Counted from the first letter of the stretch, positions 9,805-21,882 are shown. The stretch is 64,000 bases of DNA from Rhodoligotrophos appendicifer (GCF_007474605.1 NZ_VHKL01000005.1:310001-374000); one strand, 5' to 3'. Numbers and translations are program-made. Notes: generated from the sequence alone by a model not told the origin.

Positions 9805-10739
9805 GCCACCCGCTCCGAAAGCCTGCGCCCGAGCGTCATGTAACCGACCGAGACGAGGGTGACGATCACCATGGATGTGAGCGACAGGGCCGAGCCCAGT
9901 GGCCAGTTGCTGACCTTGCCGAAATTGGCGGCGATGGCGTTGCCGATCATCATTCCGTCCGGGCCGCCCACCATGACCGGCGTCACGTAATCGCCGACGG
10001 TCGGAATGAAGATCATCAGGCTGGCGGCGACGACGCCGGGCAGCGACAGGGGCAGCACCACCCTCAGGAACCGGGCCACGGCGCCGTCGCCGAGGTCTGA
10101 TGCGGCTTCCACATAGGATCGGTCGATCTTGTCGAGCGACACATAGATCGGCAGGATCGCGAAGGGCAGCCAGGCATGTGTGAGCGTGATGACGATGGCG
10201 ACGGGATTGTAGAGCAAAATCTCGATGGGCTGGTCGATGAGCCCGAGCGACATGAGCCCGGAATTGATCACGCCATTATAGCCGAGGATGACTTTCCAGG
10301 CGAACACCCGCAGCAGATAGCTCGTCCAGAACGGGACCGTCAGCAGGATGATCCAGATCATCTTCCGCCTGCCTCCGTAGAAGGCGACGAAATAGGCGAT
10401 CGGATAGGCGATGATGACACAGAGCAGGGTGGTGAGCCCCGAAATCCACAGCGACCGGATGAACAGCATCCGGTAGCCGCTATGGGTGAGCGCAGTCACA
10501 TACTGCGCAATCGTCCAGTCGGGTCGGATCTCCATGTAATCCTGCACCCAGAGGCTGGTGAGGATTGTATTGACCAGAGCGATCGACAGGAAGATCCCCA
10601 CCGCCAGCACGATGGGCAGGACCAGTGCATAGCCTCTCAGGGTTTCGCTTCGGTAGAAGATGCCGCCGAAACCGGACCTGCGGCGGGGCGCCGCCGTCGC
10701 GGCGTCCCATGGTGTCGATGAAGGAGCCTCAGAGGTCAT
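9801..10739 (-). CDS. potB: ABC transporter permease (PotB-like)
   Basis: The first permease of the polyamine-type importer, 312 residues with about six transmembrane segments after a hydrophilic N-terminus (about 1-30). The EAA loop is readable as VEAASDLGDGAVARFLRVV near residue 210. Upstream lies the binding-protein gene after a 171-nt gap in which no gene was seen; downstream it overlaps the second permease by 4 nt. Confidence 0.9.
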   Translation of the reverse strand: MTSEAPSSTPWDAATAAPRRRSGFGGIFYRSETLRGYALVLPIVLAVGIFLSIALVNTILTSLWVQDYMEIRPDWTIAQYVTALTHSGYRMLFIRSLWISGLTTLLCVIIAYPIAYFVAFYGGRRKMIWIILLTVPFWTSYLLRVFAWKVILGYNGVINSGLMSLGLIDQPIEILLYNPVAIVITLTHAWLPFAILPIYVSLDKIDRSYVEAASDLGDGAVARFLRVVLPLSLPGVVAASLMIFIPTVGDYVTPVMVGGPDGMMIGNAIAANFGKVSNWPLGSALSLTSMVIVTLVSVGYMTLGRRLSERVA

Positions 10740-10910
10740 GCGTCACAATGCGACCGAGGGGAATGCGCAGGTCATGGCCGGCCGATGCCCCGCGGACGGG
10801 CGTGCCCGCCATTTCCGCTCGCCGCTGCTCTGCTGCGACGGGACTTCGCGCCATGGGGACCTGCACAAAGGCAGCCCGCTCCGTCTTTGACCGGTGACAG
10901 GAGCGGCAGA

Positions 10911-12026
10911 TCAAAACCCGGCCTTCACTTGCTCCCAGTCCTGGAAGATCCGCTTCCACGTCTCCGGTGTCTGTGGCGGCGACAAGTGACCTGCCGACAG
11001 GGTCTGCTCCGGGGTTCCGACGATGCCGATCTGTGCCAGCCTTTCCTTGGTGAACCCCTCGAAGGCCTTCGGATTGGAGTGGCCATAGCCGAAATAATCG
11101 ATGCAGGCCTTGCCTGTTGATGCCGCCAGCATGCTGTCGATGAAGGCATAGGCCTTGTCGAGATGCGGCGCGTCCTTGTGAAGCACGAGCCCGCAGACCC
11201 AGGTGAGGGGCCCTTCCTTGGGCTGGGCGAACTTCACTGGCTGCCCCTGCTTGATGAGATTGTTCGCCGCATCCGCCCATGTCATGGCGGCGACCAACTC
11301 GCCCGAAGCCAGGGCCTGCTCCTGCACCGTATTGTCCGACGAGTACATCCGGATCAGCGGCCGCTGCTTGACCAGCAGCGCCTTGACCTTGTCCATGGCC
11401 GCGGCGTCGATCTTGTCCAGCGGAATGCCGGCATAGATGGCGGCGCAGAACCAGGTATCCTCCGCGCTGTCGATCACGGCAATGCGGCCCTTATTCTTCT
11501 CGTCCCAGAGAATGCCCCAGCTCTCTTCGCCATTGGGAAGTTCGACGAGGTCCGTCCGGTAGGTGATGGAGGTCGACCCCCACTCCCACGGCGCCATCCA
11601 CACCTTGCCCTCGAGATTGATCAGCGGCAGGTCACGCAGGGTCTGGAACAGGGCGGGCCAGTTCTTCAGTCGTCCAGTGTCGATCGGCTGCAGCACCCCG
11701 GCATCCTTCCAACGCACCAGCTCTGTAGCGCACGGATGGATCACGTCGGCGGTGAAGCCGGCCCGCAGTTTCTGTAGCCCCTCTTCGGCATCGCCATAGG
11801 TTGCGAACTGGGGCAGGGCGCCAAACTCGTCTTCATAGACTTTGAAGATGCCGCTGCCCGGATCCTCGTATCCGCCCCAGGTGAAATAGATCGCCTCGTC
11901 GGCCGCTTTCGCCCCGTTGGACAGGTAAGGCGTGACCGAGACCCCGATGCCGAAGGCCCCCAGCATCTTAAGAAAGTCGCGTCGCCGCTGCGGCTGACGC
12001 AGGAAGCTTGGATATCTCTGGTTCAC
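10911..12026 (-). CDS. potD: ABC transporter substrate-binding protein (PotD-like), Tat-exported
   Basis: The periplasmic binding protein for the importer, about 371 residues, of the extracellular solute-binding family that includes PotD. The N-terminus has a twin-arginine signal (RRRDFLKML followed by the hydrophobic GAFGIGVSVTPYL and an AKA cleavage-like site), so it is probably exported folded. The GTG at 12026 is preferred because AGGGGAGGG lies 6 nt before it; a TTG at 12047 would swallow this ribosome binding site. It heads the potD-potB-potC-potA operon. A 20-bp palindrome begins 35 nt upstream of the start. The ligand may be a polyamine, an opine-like compound or a quaternary amine. 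Confidence 0.88.
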   Translation of the reverse strand: MNQRYPSFLRQPQRRRDFLKMLGAFGIGVSVTPYLSNGAKAADEAIYFTWGGYEDPGSGIFKVYEDEFGALPQFATYGDAEEGLQKLRAGFTADVIHPCATELVRWKDAGVLQPIDTGRLKNWPALFQTLRDLPLINLEGKVWMAPWEWGSTSITYRTDLVELPNGEESWGILWDEKNKGRIAVIDSAEDTWFCAAIYAGIPLDKIDAAAMDKVKALLVKQRPLIRMYSSDNTVQEQALASGELVAAMTWADAANNLIKQGQPVKFAQPKEGPLTWVCGLVLHKDAPHLDKAYAFIDSMLAASTGKACIDYFGYGHSNPKAFEGFTKERLAQIGIVGTPEQTLSAGHLSPPQTPETWKRIFQDWEQVKAGF

Positions 12027-12060
12027 AGGCAACCCTCCCCTGATCAAGTCTGGCTAGGAC

Positions 12061-12080
12061 TTGGTTGAACGTTCAATCAA
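12061..12080. promoter_or_regulatory. 20-bp palindrome, candidate TetR/BetI-type operator
   Basis: TTGGTTGAACGTTCAATCAA is a dyad centred on AACGTT with a single mismatched pair. It resembles the operators known for BetI-type TetR repressors (TTGATTGAACGTTCAAT-like). It lies 35-54 nt before the potD start codon, where a repressor would block transcription. No TetR gene is in the window, so the regulator would be encoded elsewhere. Confidence 0.65.
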
Positions 12081-12275
12081 ACGCCGGGCGCGGAACTTTG
12101 TCAAAACCCTTGTCGCCCAGGGGCTTACCTTACGGCCATGTTTTTGGCCTGACAACGTGGATTCTGCGAGTGGTCCACTGTCTGAGCGGGTCCGGCCGAC
12201 CGCCCCCGAGCCGGGTCACGCGCCCGAGGCAGGCCCGGATCTTCCTGTCGCGGGGCAGGCGCTTTGCCGGTTTGG

Positions 12276-12292
12276 TTAACCGACAGGGTTAA
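12276..12292. promoter_or_regulatory. TTAACC-N5-GGTTAA inverted repeat upstream of ftsZ
   Basis: A perfect 6-bp inverted repeat with 5-bp spacing, 114 nt before the ftsZ ATG. It contains two TTAA elements 9 bp apart, reminiscent of but not equal to the CtrA box (TTAA-N7-TTAA). Because ftsZ is cell-cycle controlled in alphaproteobacteria, it is a candidate binding site; the assignment is inference. Confidence 0.35.
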
Positions 12293-12405
12293 GGACCCAC
12301 TGACAAATTGCACCAAATTATGCGTCCGGTAAGTCAGCGTTAACGATTTATTATCGAGTTGGTAACAAATGTAGTCGGGAGGCTCAAAGAAAGCGGACGC
12401 CATCC

Positions 12406-14094
12406 ATGACCATTAGCTTGACAGTTCCCAATCTCGCCGAATTGAAGCCGCGCATCACCGTCTGTGGCGTAGGGGGCGCCGGCGGGAACGCCGTCAACAA
12501 TATGATTCAATCCAAGTTGGAAGGCGTGGAATTCGTCGTCGCCAACACGGATGCCCAGGCCCTCTCCCAGAGCGTGGCACAGCGCCGGGTTCAGATGGGC
12601 ACGGCCCTGACGCAGGGGCTCGGCGCCGGGTCCCAGCCGCAGATCGGTGGGGCGGCGGCTGAAGAGGCCTTGCCCGAAATCCTCGATCATCTGGCAGGAG
12701 CGCATATGTGCTTCATCACCGCCGGCATGGGCGGCGGAACCGGAACCGGGGCGGCCCCTGTAATTGCACGCGCGGCGAAGGAGCAGGGCATCCTCACCGT
12801 TGGTGTGGTCACCAAGCCGTTCCAGTTTGAAGGCCAGCGGCGCATGCTCACCGCCGAGCGCGGCATTGAGGCGCTGTCGAAGCATGTCGATACGCTGATC
12901 GTCATTCCGAACCAGAACCTCTTCCGGATCGCCAACGAGAAGACGACCTTCGCCGCGGCTTTCGCCATGGCTGATCAGGTCCTCTATTCCGGCGTGGCCT
13001 CGATCACCGAATTGATGACCAAGGAAGGCCTCATCAACCTGGATTTCGCCGACGTCCGTGCAGTGATGAGCGAAATGGGCAAGGCCATGATGGGCACCGG
13101 CGAGGCGGCCGGCGAGAAGCGCGCCATCGAAGCTGCCGAGGCGGCGATCGCCAACCCGCTGCTGGACGATGTCAGCATGCGGGGTGCCCGCGGTCTCCTG
13201 ATCTCCATAACCGGCGGTCATGATCTGACCCTCTACGAGGTTGATGAAGCCGCGACCCGCATTCGCGAGGAGGTCGATCCCGAGGCGAATATCATCCTGG
13301 GTGCGACCTTCGACGAGTCCCTCGAAGGCATCATGCGCGTCTCGGTCGTCGCGACCGGCATCACGGATCCGTCGGCGACCGCCAGCGAGCCGCACTACGA
13401 CGACGATTACGGCCACCACGCTCCGGAACGCACGACATATGGCTATATGCCTGCGCCGGCCACGGTCGTGCGTGAACCGGCCCCCGTCGTGGCTCCCGCA
13501 CCCGTGGCTCAGCAGCAGATGCCGTTCCGCAGCGAGCCGATGCACCAGGAGCCGCAAGGCCGCGAGGACGATGAAGCAGCATACGCCGCCCTGCAGCGTG
13601 ATGCGGCGATCCGCTCCATGCATGAAGCTCAAGCCGAGCAATCGGCTGAGGAAGAGGAGTATCTGGCCGAGGAGGAGCAGGTTTACGCCCCGGCTCCTCA
13701 GGCGCCCGCTGCGCCTCAGCATGCATTTCGTGCAGCCCTGCCGCAAAATCCGGCGCCGCGCCTGCCCTCGATCGATGAATTTCCGCCCATCGCTCAGCGC
13801 CACTACGCCCAGCGCAACGCTAATATCGAAGATTTGACGGCCCATGCCCAGAAGAAGCGCAAGAGCCTCTTCGAGCGGCTTGCAAGCGTCGGTCTCGGCC
13901 GTCGCGACGAAGACGAATCACAGCCGGTGAAATCCGAGCCGGCCATGTCGGCGCGTCGCGAACCGGCCCGTCAGCCGGCGCCGAGTGAGCGCATGGGCGG
14001 GGTTCAGCCATCAGCGGCAGAAGGCCAGGCGCACACCGATCTGGACGATGACCAACTGGAAATTCCGGCCTTTCTCCGCCGTCAGGCGAACTGA
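12406..14094 (+). CDS. ftsZ: Cell division protein FtsZ
   Basis: FtsZ is the tubulin-like GTPase that forms the division ring. The 562-residue product has the N-terminal [15 protein letters not shown] motif (near residue 20), the tubulin signature [13 protein letters not shown] (near 108), [11 protein letters not shown] (synergy loop, near 208) and a typical polymerising domain up to about 315. Then follows a long Pro/Glu/Ala-rich linker (about 320-545), as in Hyphomicrobiales. The C-terminal peptide [15 protein letters not shown] is the FtsA-binding tail. It is separated from ftsA by 7.3 kb and so needs its own promoter. A terminator-like hairpin follows at 14121. Confidence 0.97.
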   Translation: MTISLTVPNLAELKPRITVCGVGGAGGNAVNNMIQSKLEGVEFVVANTDAQALSQSVAQRRVQMGTALTQGLGAGSQPQIGGAAAEEALPEILDHLAGAHMCFITAGMGGGTGTGAAPVIARAAKEQGILTVGVVTKPFQFEGQRRMLTAERGIEALSKHVDTLIVIPNQNLFRIANEKTTFAAAFAMADQVLYSGVASITELMTKEGLINLDFADVRAVMSEMGKAMMGTGEAAGEKRAIEAAEAAIANPLLDDVSMRGARGLLISITGGHDLTLYEVDEAATRIREEVDPEANIILGATFDESLEGIMRVSVVATGITDPSATASEPHYDDDYGHHAPERTTYGYMPAPATVVREPAPVVAPAPVAQQQMPFRSEPMHQEPQGREDDEAAYAALQRDAAIRSMHEAQAEQSAEEEEYLAEEEQVYAPAPQAPAAPQHAFRAALPQNPAPRLPSIDEFPPIAQRHYAQRNANIEDLTAHAQKKRKSLFERLASVGLGRRDEDESQPVKSEPAMSARREPARQPAPSERMGGVQPSAAEGQAHTDLDDDQLEIPAFLRRQAN

Positions 14095-14120
14095 GTAACG
14101 CAGGCAGCGGGAATACGTGA

Positions 14121-14150
14121 AAGCCCGGTGGACAAACTTCCGCCGGGTTT
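14121..14150 (+). terminator. Terminator-like hairpin after ftsZ
   Basis: CCCGGTGGA and TCCGCCGGG pair over 9 bp (one G-U), separated by a six-base loop, and the stem is extended by flanking A-T pairs with TTT on the 3' side. The T-tract is short, so strength is uncertain. It sits in the gap where lpxC would normally lie. Confidence 0.55.
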
Positions 14151-14275
14151 CCCGTCTCTAAGCGTTGATGGCTTATTCGATCCAGGCGTTGCCGGGGGTT
14201 ACCGCGATCGGATATAGCTGGCGCGAGATGGGAGGCGTGCTGAGGCACGGTGGGAACACTCCCGACGGAGTTTCA

Positions 14276-15229
14276 ATGACGCAAGATCTGAAGGACGGGA
14301 CTGCGCAGAATGCGCGCGCGGGGATAGGCGGGCGAAGTCTGCGCGCAGTGATGTTGGGCATTTCAGGGGCGCTGATCCTGTCCGGGTGCAGCACGGTCTC
14401 CGGACTGTGGGGAGACGATTCAGGTTCGGCCACGCCGATGCCGGCATCCGGCAATGCTCTGGCGCCGGATGGCGCCGATCAGGTCGTGGACGATGCCGAG
14501 CCGGTCGCCGATCTCTACAATAAGGGCCTCGACTTTATGAAGAGTGGCTCTTACGCAAAGGCCACCAAGCAATTCGAGGAAGTCGAGCGCCAGCATCCCT
14601 ATTCCAGCTGGGCCACCCGCGCGACCCTCATGAGCGCCTATGCCGATTATCAGCGCAACGCCTATGCCGATGCCATCTTGGCGGCTCAGCGCTTCATCAC
14701 GCTGCATCCCGGCCACAAGGACGCAGCCTATGCCTATTACCTGATCGCGCTCTGCTATTACGAGCAGATTGCCGATGTGAAGCGCGATCAGTCGGCGACC
14801 GAAAAGGCCCTGGCGGCCATGGACGAGATCAGCCGCCGCTTCCCGAACACGGCCTATGCCAAGGATGCCCAGGCCAAGGCTCTCCTCGCCCGCGACCACT
14901 TGGCGGGCAAGGAGATGGAGGTCGGGCGCTATTACCTGACGCAGCACGCCTATGTGGCGGCGATCAATCGCTTCGAGAAGGTGATCAAGGCCTACCAGAC
15001 GACGTCCCACACGCCGGAGGCGCTCTATCGTCTGGTCGAGGCCTATCTTGCCCTCGGCATTTCCAGCGAGGCGCAGACCGCCGCAGCCGTTCTCAGCCAC
15101 AACTTCCCGGGCAGCCCCTGGTATCAGGATGCCTACGCCCTGTTGCGGCAGGATGGGCTCGAGCCGCAGGAGAACAAGGCCTCCTGGATCAGCCAGGCCA
15201 TCAGTTCCGTCAATCCCTGGGGCGGCTGA
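14276..15229 (+). CDS. bamD: Outer membrane protein assembly factor BamD (lipoprotein)
   Basis: BamD is the essential TPR lipoprotein of the BAM complex that inserts beta-barrel proteins. From the ATG at 14276 the product is 317 residues: a basic N-terminus, a hydrophobic stretch and the lipobox LSGC near residue 40, then TPR-like repeats (LYNKGLDFMKSGSYAKATKQ near 90). CGGAG lies 6 nt before this start. An earlier in-frame ATG at 14168 would put the lipobox too far from the N-terminus. The family usually has about 250-290 residues. The bamD-recN-ligA order is the usual one for the group. Confidence 0.93.
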   Translation: MTQDLKDGTAQNARAGIGGRSLRAVMLGISGALILSGCSTVSGLWGDDSGSATPMPASGNALAPDGADQVVDDAEPVADLYNKGLDFMKSGSYAKATKQFEEVERQHPYSSWATRATLMSAYADYQRNAYADAILAAQRFITLHPGHKDAAYAYYLIALCYYEQIADVKRDQSATEKALAAMDEISRRFPNTAYAKDAQAKALLARDHLAGKEMEVGRYYLTQHAYVAAINRFEKVIKAYQTTSHTPEALYRLVEAYLALGISSEAQTAAAVLSHNFPGSPWYQDAYALLRQDGLEPQENKASWISQAISSVNPWGG

Positions 15230-15315
15230 GCGCGGTTCGGCAAAAGCGCGACACATCTCATTTTGGTATGTGTGGGTGCTCGCTCCCGGACCAATGGATG
15301 GGCTATATAGGCCCC

Positions 15316-19121
<3,806 letters not shown>

Positions 19122-19223
19122 CGCGGCGCCTTCCTCGATGGGAAATGCGCTGACCCCGAGATTATTTCGGCAACCTTCCTGATCTGTCAAAAAGAATGCA
19201 ACTTTTTCGGGTATCATTGAGAA

Positions 19224-20090
19224 ATGCATCACCGGATAGTTTCAGGCTTTGGAGTGCCGACATTGATCAGTTTGCGCATGGTTTGGGCCGCAGTGGCGGC
19301 ATCATTTTTGATGGTCCAGGCACCCGCTTATGGAGGAAGCACCTTGGACCGGGTCACCGCCAGCAAGGTGCTGAGGATTTCGACGGACCCTTCCTATCCT
19401 CCGCAATCCTTTATGGACGCCGACAATCAGATGGTCGGCTTCGACATCGACGTGGCCCGCGCCATCGCCACGGAGCTCGATGCCACCTTGGAGATCGTCA
19501 CTCCGGCTTGGGAGATCGTGGTCAGTGGACGCTGGAACGGTCGCTGGGATCTGTCCGTCGGCTCGATGACCCCCACCCAGGAGCGCAGTCAGGCGCTGAG
19601 CTTCCCCGCGGTCTATTATTACGTACCGGCGGCCTTCGCCGTACATGAGCGGTCGCGGGTGAAGGCTCCCGCTGAATTGACGGGGCGGACCTTCGGTGTC
19701 TGCGGCGAATGCACCTACGAGGCCTATCTTCGCGGGACGCTGACGCTTCCCGAGGCAACGGCTCCACTCTCTCCAGGAATACAGCCCGGCGAGATTCGCA
19801 CCTATGAGACGGACCTGAATGCCCTGGATGACTTGAAGCTGGGGGACGGTGTGCGAATCAATGCCGTTCTGTCGTCGCTTCCCACCATCAACAACGCAAT
19901 CGAGAAGGGCTATCCGTTGCGGGTGGTGGGTCCGCCGGTCTTCTACGAGCCCCTAGCCGTCGCGGCCGAGCCGGGTGACGCCGAATTCGACGCCCGCGTA
20001 GCGGCGATTATCGCCAAGCTGAAGGCAGACGGCGTCCTCTCCGCCCTCTCCCAGAAATGGTATGGCATGGATCTGACCCGGAAGGAGTGA
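19224..20090 (+). CDS. Amino-acid-type ABC transporter substrate-binding protein (orphan)
   Basis: A 288-residue periplasmic solute-binding protein of family 3. A signal peptide is visible (VWAAVAASFLMVQAPAYG). The mature start KVLRISTDPSYPPQSFMD and GFDIDVARAIATELD are typical of amino-acid binding proteins. Two cysteines (GVCGEC) sit close together near residue 160 and could form a disulfide. There is no permease or ATPase nearby, so it is an orphan binding protein or belongs to a transporter elsewhere. It lies between ligA and prmA on the same strand. Confidence 0.82.
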   Translation: MHHRIVSGFGVPTLISLRMVWAAVAASFLMVQAPAYGGSTLDRVTASKVLRISTDPSYPPQSFMDADNQMVGFDIDVARAIATELDATLEIVTPAWEIVVSGRWNGRWDLSVGSMTPTQERSQALSFPAVYYYVPAAFAVHERSRVKAPAELTGRTFGVCGECTYEAYLRGTLTLPEATAPLSPGIQPGEIRTYETDLNALDDLKLGDGVRINAVLSSLPTINNAIEKGYPLRVVGPPVFYEPLAVAAEPGDAEFDARVAAIIAKLKADGVLSALSQKWYGMDLTRKE

Positions 20091-20142
20091 CGCCAGCGAT
20101 AGTCCTTGAGGCTGGCGGCCCGGCACGTCATAAGCGGCTGTC

Positions 20143-21003
20143 ATGCATGTATTTACAATCTACGATCTCGCTCTGGATCAGGCAGATCATCTGGGCGACG
20201 AAATCACCTGGAGCGAGCTGGCGCCCGTCTCCGTCACTCTCGTCGAGAACGATGAGCGCGAGGGCGACTGGCGCGTAGAGGCCCACTTTGCCGAGCGTCC
20301 CTCGGATCAGGACTTGGCAACGGTGGCGGGAGACCGGCGCTGGGATCTTGTGCCCCTGGTGCAGCGCGACTGGGTGCGCGAATCTCTCAAGGGGTTGAAG
20401 CCGGTGCGGGCAGGCAGATTTTACCTGCATGGCGCCCATGATCGCGACAGCGTGCCCCTGACGAGCTTTGCAATCGAGATCGAAGCCGGACTGGCCTTCG
20501 GGACCGGCCATCACGGCACCACGCGTGGATGCCTGATCGCCCTCACCGACATCTTGAAGCGCGGTGTCCCGTGGCCGGTCTTGGACGTCGGCTGCGGCAC
20601 CGGGGTCCTCGCCATCGCTTACGCTCTTGCCGCGCGGCGCTCGGTCATTGCCAGCGACATCGATCCGGTGGCGGTTGACCAGACCCGGACCAATGCCCGC
20701 AAAAACAAAACGGGCCCGCAAGTGCGGGCCCGTTTAGCATCCGGGATTGATCATCCACTCATCCGTCAGTCTGCACCTTACCAGCTGATCATGGCCAATA
20801 TTCTGGCACGACCGCTGGAGGTCCTGGCCCCAGCCTTGAGCACCCTTCTAGACCCCCGAGGGTCCATCATCCTCTCCGGCTTGACCACCGGCCAGGAGCG
20901 TCGCGTATCTGCCGCCTATCGTCTGCAGGGCTTGGTGCCCGTGCGCAGGATCAGGCTGGACGGTTGGTCGACGCTGGTGCTCCAGTCCCAAACGACAGCT
21001 TAG
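20143..21003 (+). CDS. prmA: Ribosomal protein L11 methyltransferase family protein
   Basis: A class I SAM-dependent methyltransferase of the PrmA family, 286 residues. The N-terminal substrate-recognition part (about 1-110) is followed by LAFGTGHHGTTRGCL, the SAM motif I VLDVGCGTGVLAIAYAL (near residue 147), SDIDPVAV (motif II) and the PrmA-specific MANILARPLEVLAP. L11 methylation is the family's established role. The gene contains a perfect 12-bp hairpin at 20708-20735 and its last 4 nt overlap the convergent DUF1127 gene. Confidence 0.9.
   Translation: MHVFTIYDLALDQADHLGDEITWSELAPVSVTLVENDEREGDWRVEAHFAERPSDQDLATVAGDRRWDLVPLVQRDWVRESLKGLKPVRAGRFYLHGAHDRDSVPLTSFAIEIEAGLAFGTGHHGTTRGCLIALTDILKRGVPWPVLDVGCGTGVLAIAYALAARRSVIASDIDPVAVDQTRTNARKNKTGPQVRARLASGIDHPLIRQSAPYQLIMANILARPLEVLAPALSTLLDPRGSIILSGLTTGQERRVSAAYRLQGLVPVRRIRLDGWSTLVLQSQTTA
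20700..20735 (-). terminator. Intrinsic-terminator-like hairpin inside prmA, oriented for the minus strand
   Basis: AAACGGGCCCGC (20708-20719), loop AAGT, then GCGGGCCCGTTT (20724-20735): a perfect 12-bp stem with a four-base loop. On the minus strand it is followed by TTTTGTTTTTG, so a transcript from the convergent DUF1127 gene would meet a strong intrinsic terminator about 265 nt after its stop. On the plus strand only TTT follows. The encoded residues (NARKNKTGPQVRAR) still fit the methyltransferase fold. Confidence 0.65.
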
Positions 21004-21224
21004 CGCTGGTTGTTGGGGCCCCAGACCATGCGGCGGATCTCGCCACGGTTCAGGCCGATATCGAGCAGCAGGCGGTCGTCCAGCTGATCGAGCTCACGCT
21101 CGGCGCGGGACAGTTCCACATAGCGCTTCACCCGGCTTGAAACCCGGCTCAGAAATCCAGGAACGGCGCGATCGGCGCTGCCGGAACGGACCGTCTGGCC
21201 CTTATCGAAAGTTGCGACACTCAT
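21000..21224 (-). CDS. DUF1127 family small protein
   Basis: A 74-residue basic protein with the DUF1127 (YjiS-like) domain at its C-terminus: ELDQLDDRLLLDIGLNRGEI. Arg-rich DUF1127 proteins occur in many alphaproteobacteria and some affect RNA turnover and carbon or phosphate metabolism; the role here is not known. The gene is convergent with prmA and shares TTAG with its end. Its transcript probably ends at the hairpin inside prmA. Confidence 0.85.
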   Translation of the reverse strand: MSVATFDKGQTVRSGSADRAVPGFLSRVSSRVKRYVELSRAERELDQLDDRLLLDIGLNRGEIRRMVWGPNNQR

Positions 21225-21882
21225 TTTTCGTCTCCATCATGCAATCGAGTGTCCCCCTCCGCAAACCCAAGGGTCTGCAGACAAAAAGGCTTTGAAAGCC
21301 AGTGTCTTGGAGAGAGTTGCGGTCATCACCGCGTCTCGTCTGCCGCCTATATAGGCCCGGCGACCCTCGCTTCGCCAGATCGAGGTTTGCATCGCAGCAA
21401 TGCGTATAGCGCATGTCTTGTTAAGAGGCTGTTAAGGTTCCGAACCCTCTTTCGGATACGCTCGAAACCGAGGTCGGAAAACGACGCTTCACTGCCTGCA
21501 AAAGACGCAGATGCGTTCGTTGTCTCGAAACAAGCCTGCCTAACTTCCGCCATCAAAACGAATGCTGAAGCCGTTTTTTTTAACGAGTCCAAGGAGAGAT
21601 CGCGGAGTGTTCGCCCTGCAAACTATTTAACCACTTTCCTGCCGATGGTCGCAAAGGCATCAGTTCTGCCGATACTCGGCAGGGATGTGGATCGTCATTG
21701 TGCTGCCTTGGGTACCCCGTTATGAGCGGGTGACAATCACATATTTGGAGGCAGCATTGCGATTTGCACATGGCAATTGCATGACAGTGCTTGGCGCCCC
21801 CTAATCGCAGATATCCGGCGGCGATCCGATTGCATCCGCCGCTCAGCCTCGCTAAGCGAAGGGGATCACGCCGGAGGGATCC
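21225..21882. other. 658-bp intergenic region without a recognised gene
   Basis: The region separates the divergent DUF1127 and aminopeptidase P genes. Open frames in it have no domain-like features and poor codon use. Visible elements are a T8 run at 21574-21581 preceded by a weak AAAACG/CGTTTT stem, and a 7-bp hairpin CTGCCGA-TAC-TCGGCAG at 21666-21682. The second is not followed by a T-tract. CGGAGGG at 21872-21878 is the ribosome binding site of the aminopeptidase gene. A small RNA could lie here but nothing specific supports it. Confidence 0.4.

Larger units (their letters stand above)
12027..12405. other. Divergent intergenic region between potD and ftsZ
   Basis: A 379-bp gap with no credible gene. 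It holds the potD-side operator at 12061-12080, a GATTC (GANTC, CcrM-type methylation) site near 12160, the inverted repeat TTAACC-N5-GGTTAA at 12276-12292 and a GTTAAC element near 12340. The ftsZ promoter must be here because the preceding genes run the other way, but no good -35/-10 pair was recognised. A GGGAGG motif near 12377 is the best ribosome-binding candidate for ftsZ, though distant from the ATG. Confidence 0.5.

Noticed and set aside
12090-12130. GGAAC motif in the potD-ftsZ gap as an EcfG promoter
   Set aside because: The matching -10 position reads CGCC rather than CGTT, so it does not meet the consensus found at phyR and nepR.
21249-21725. 158-codon plus-strand open frame in the gap before aminopeptidase P
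   Set aside because: No domain-like segment, many rare residues (Cys, Ser, His clusters), no ribosome binding site, and the frame crosses the T8 run; it looks like a chance frame in non-coding DNA.
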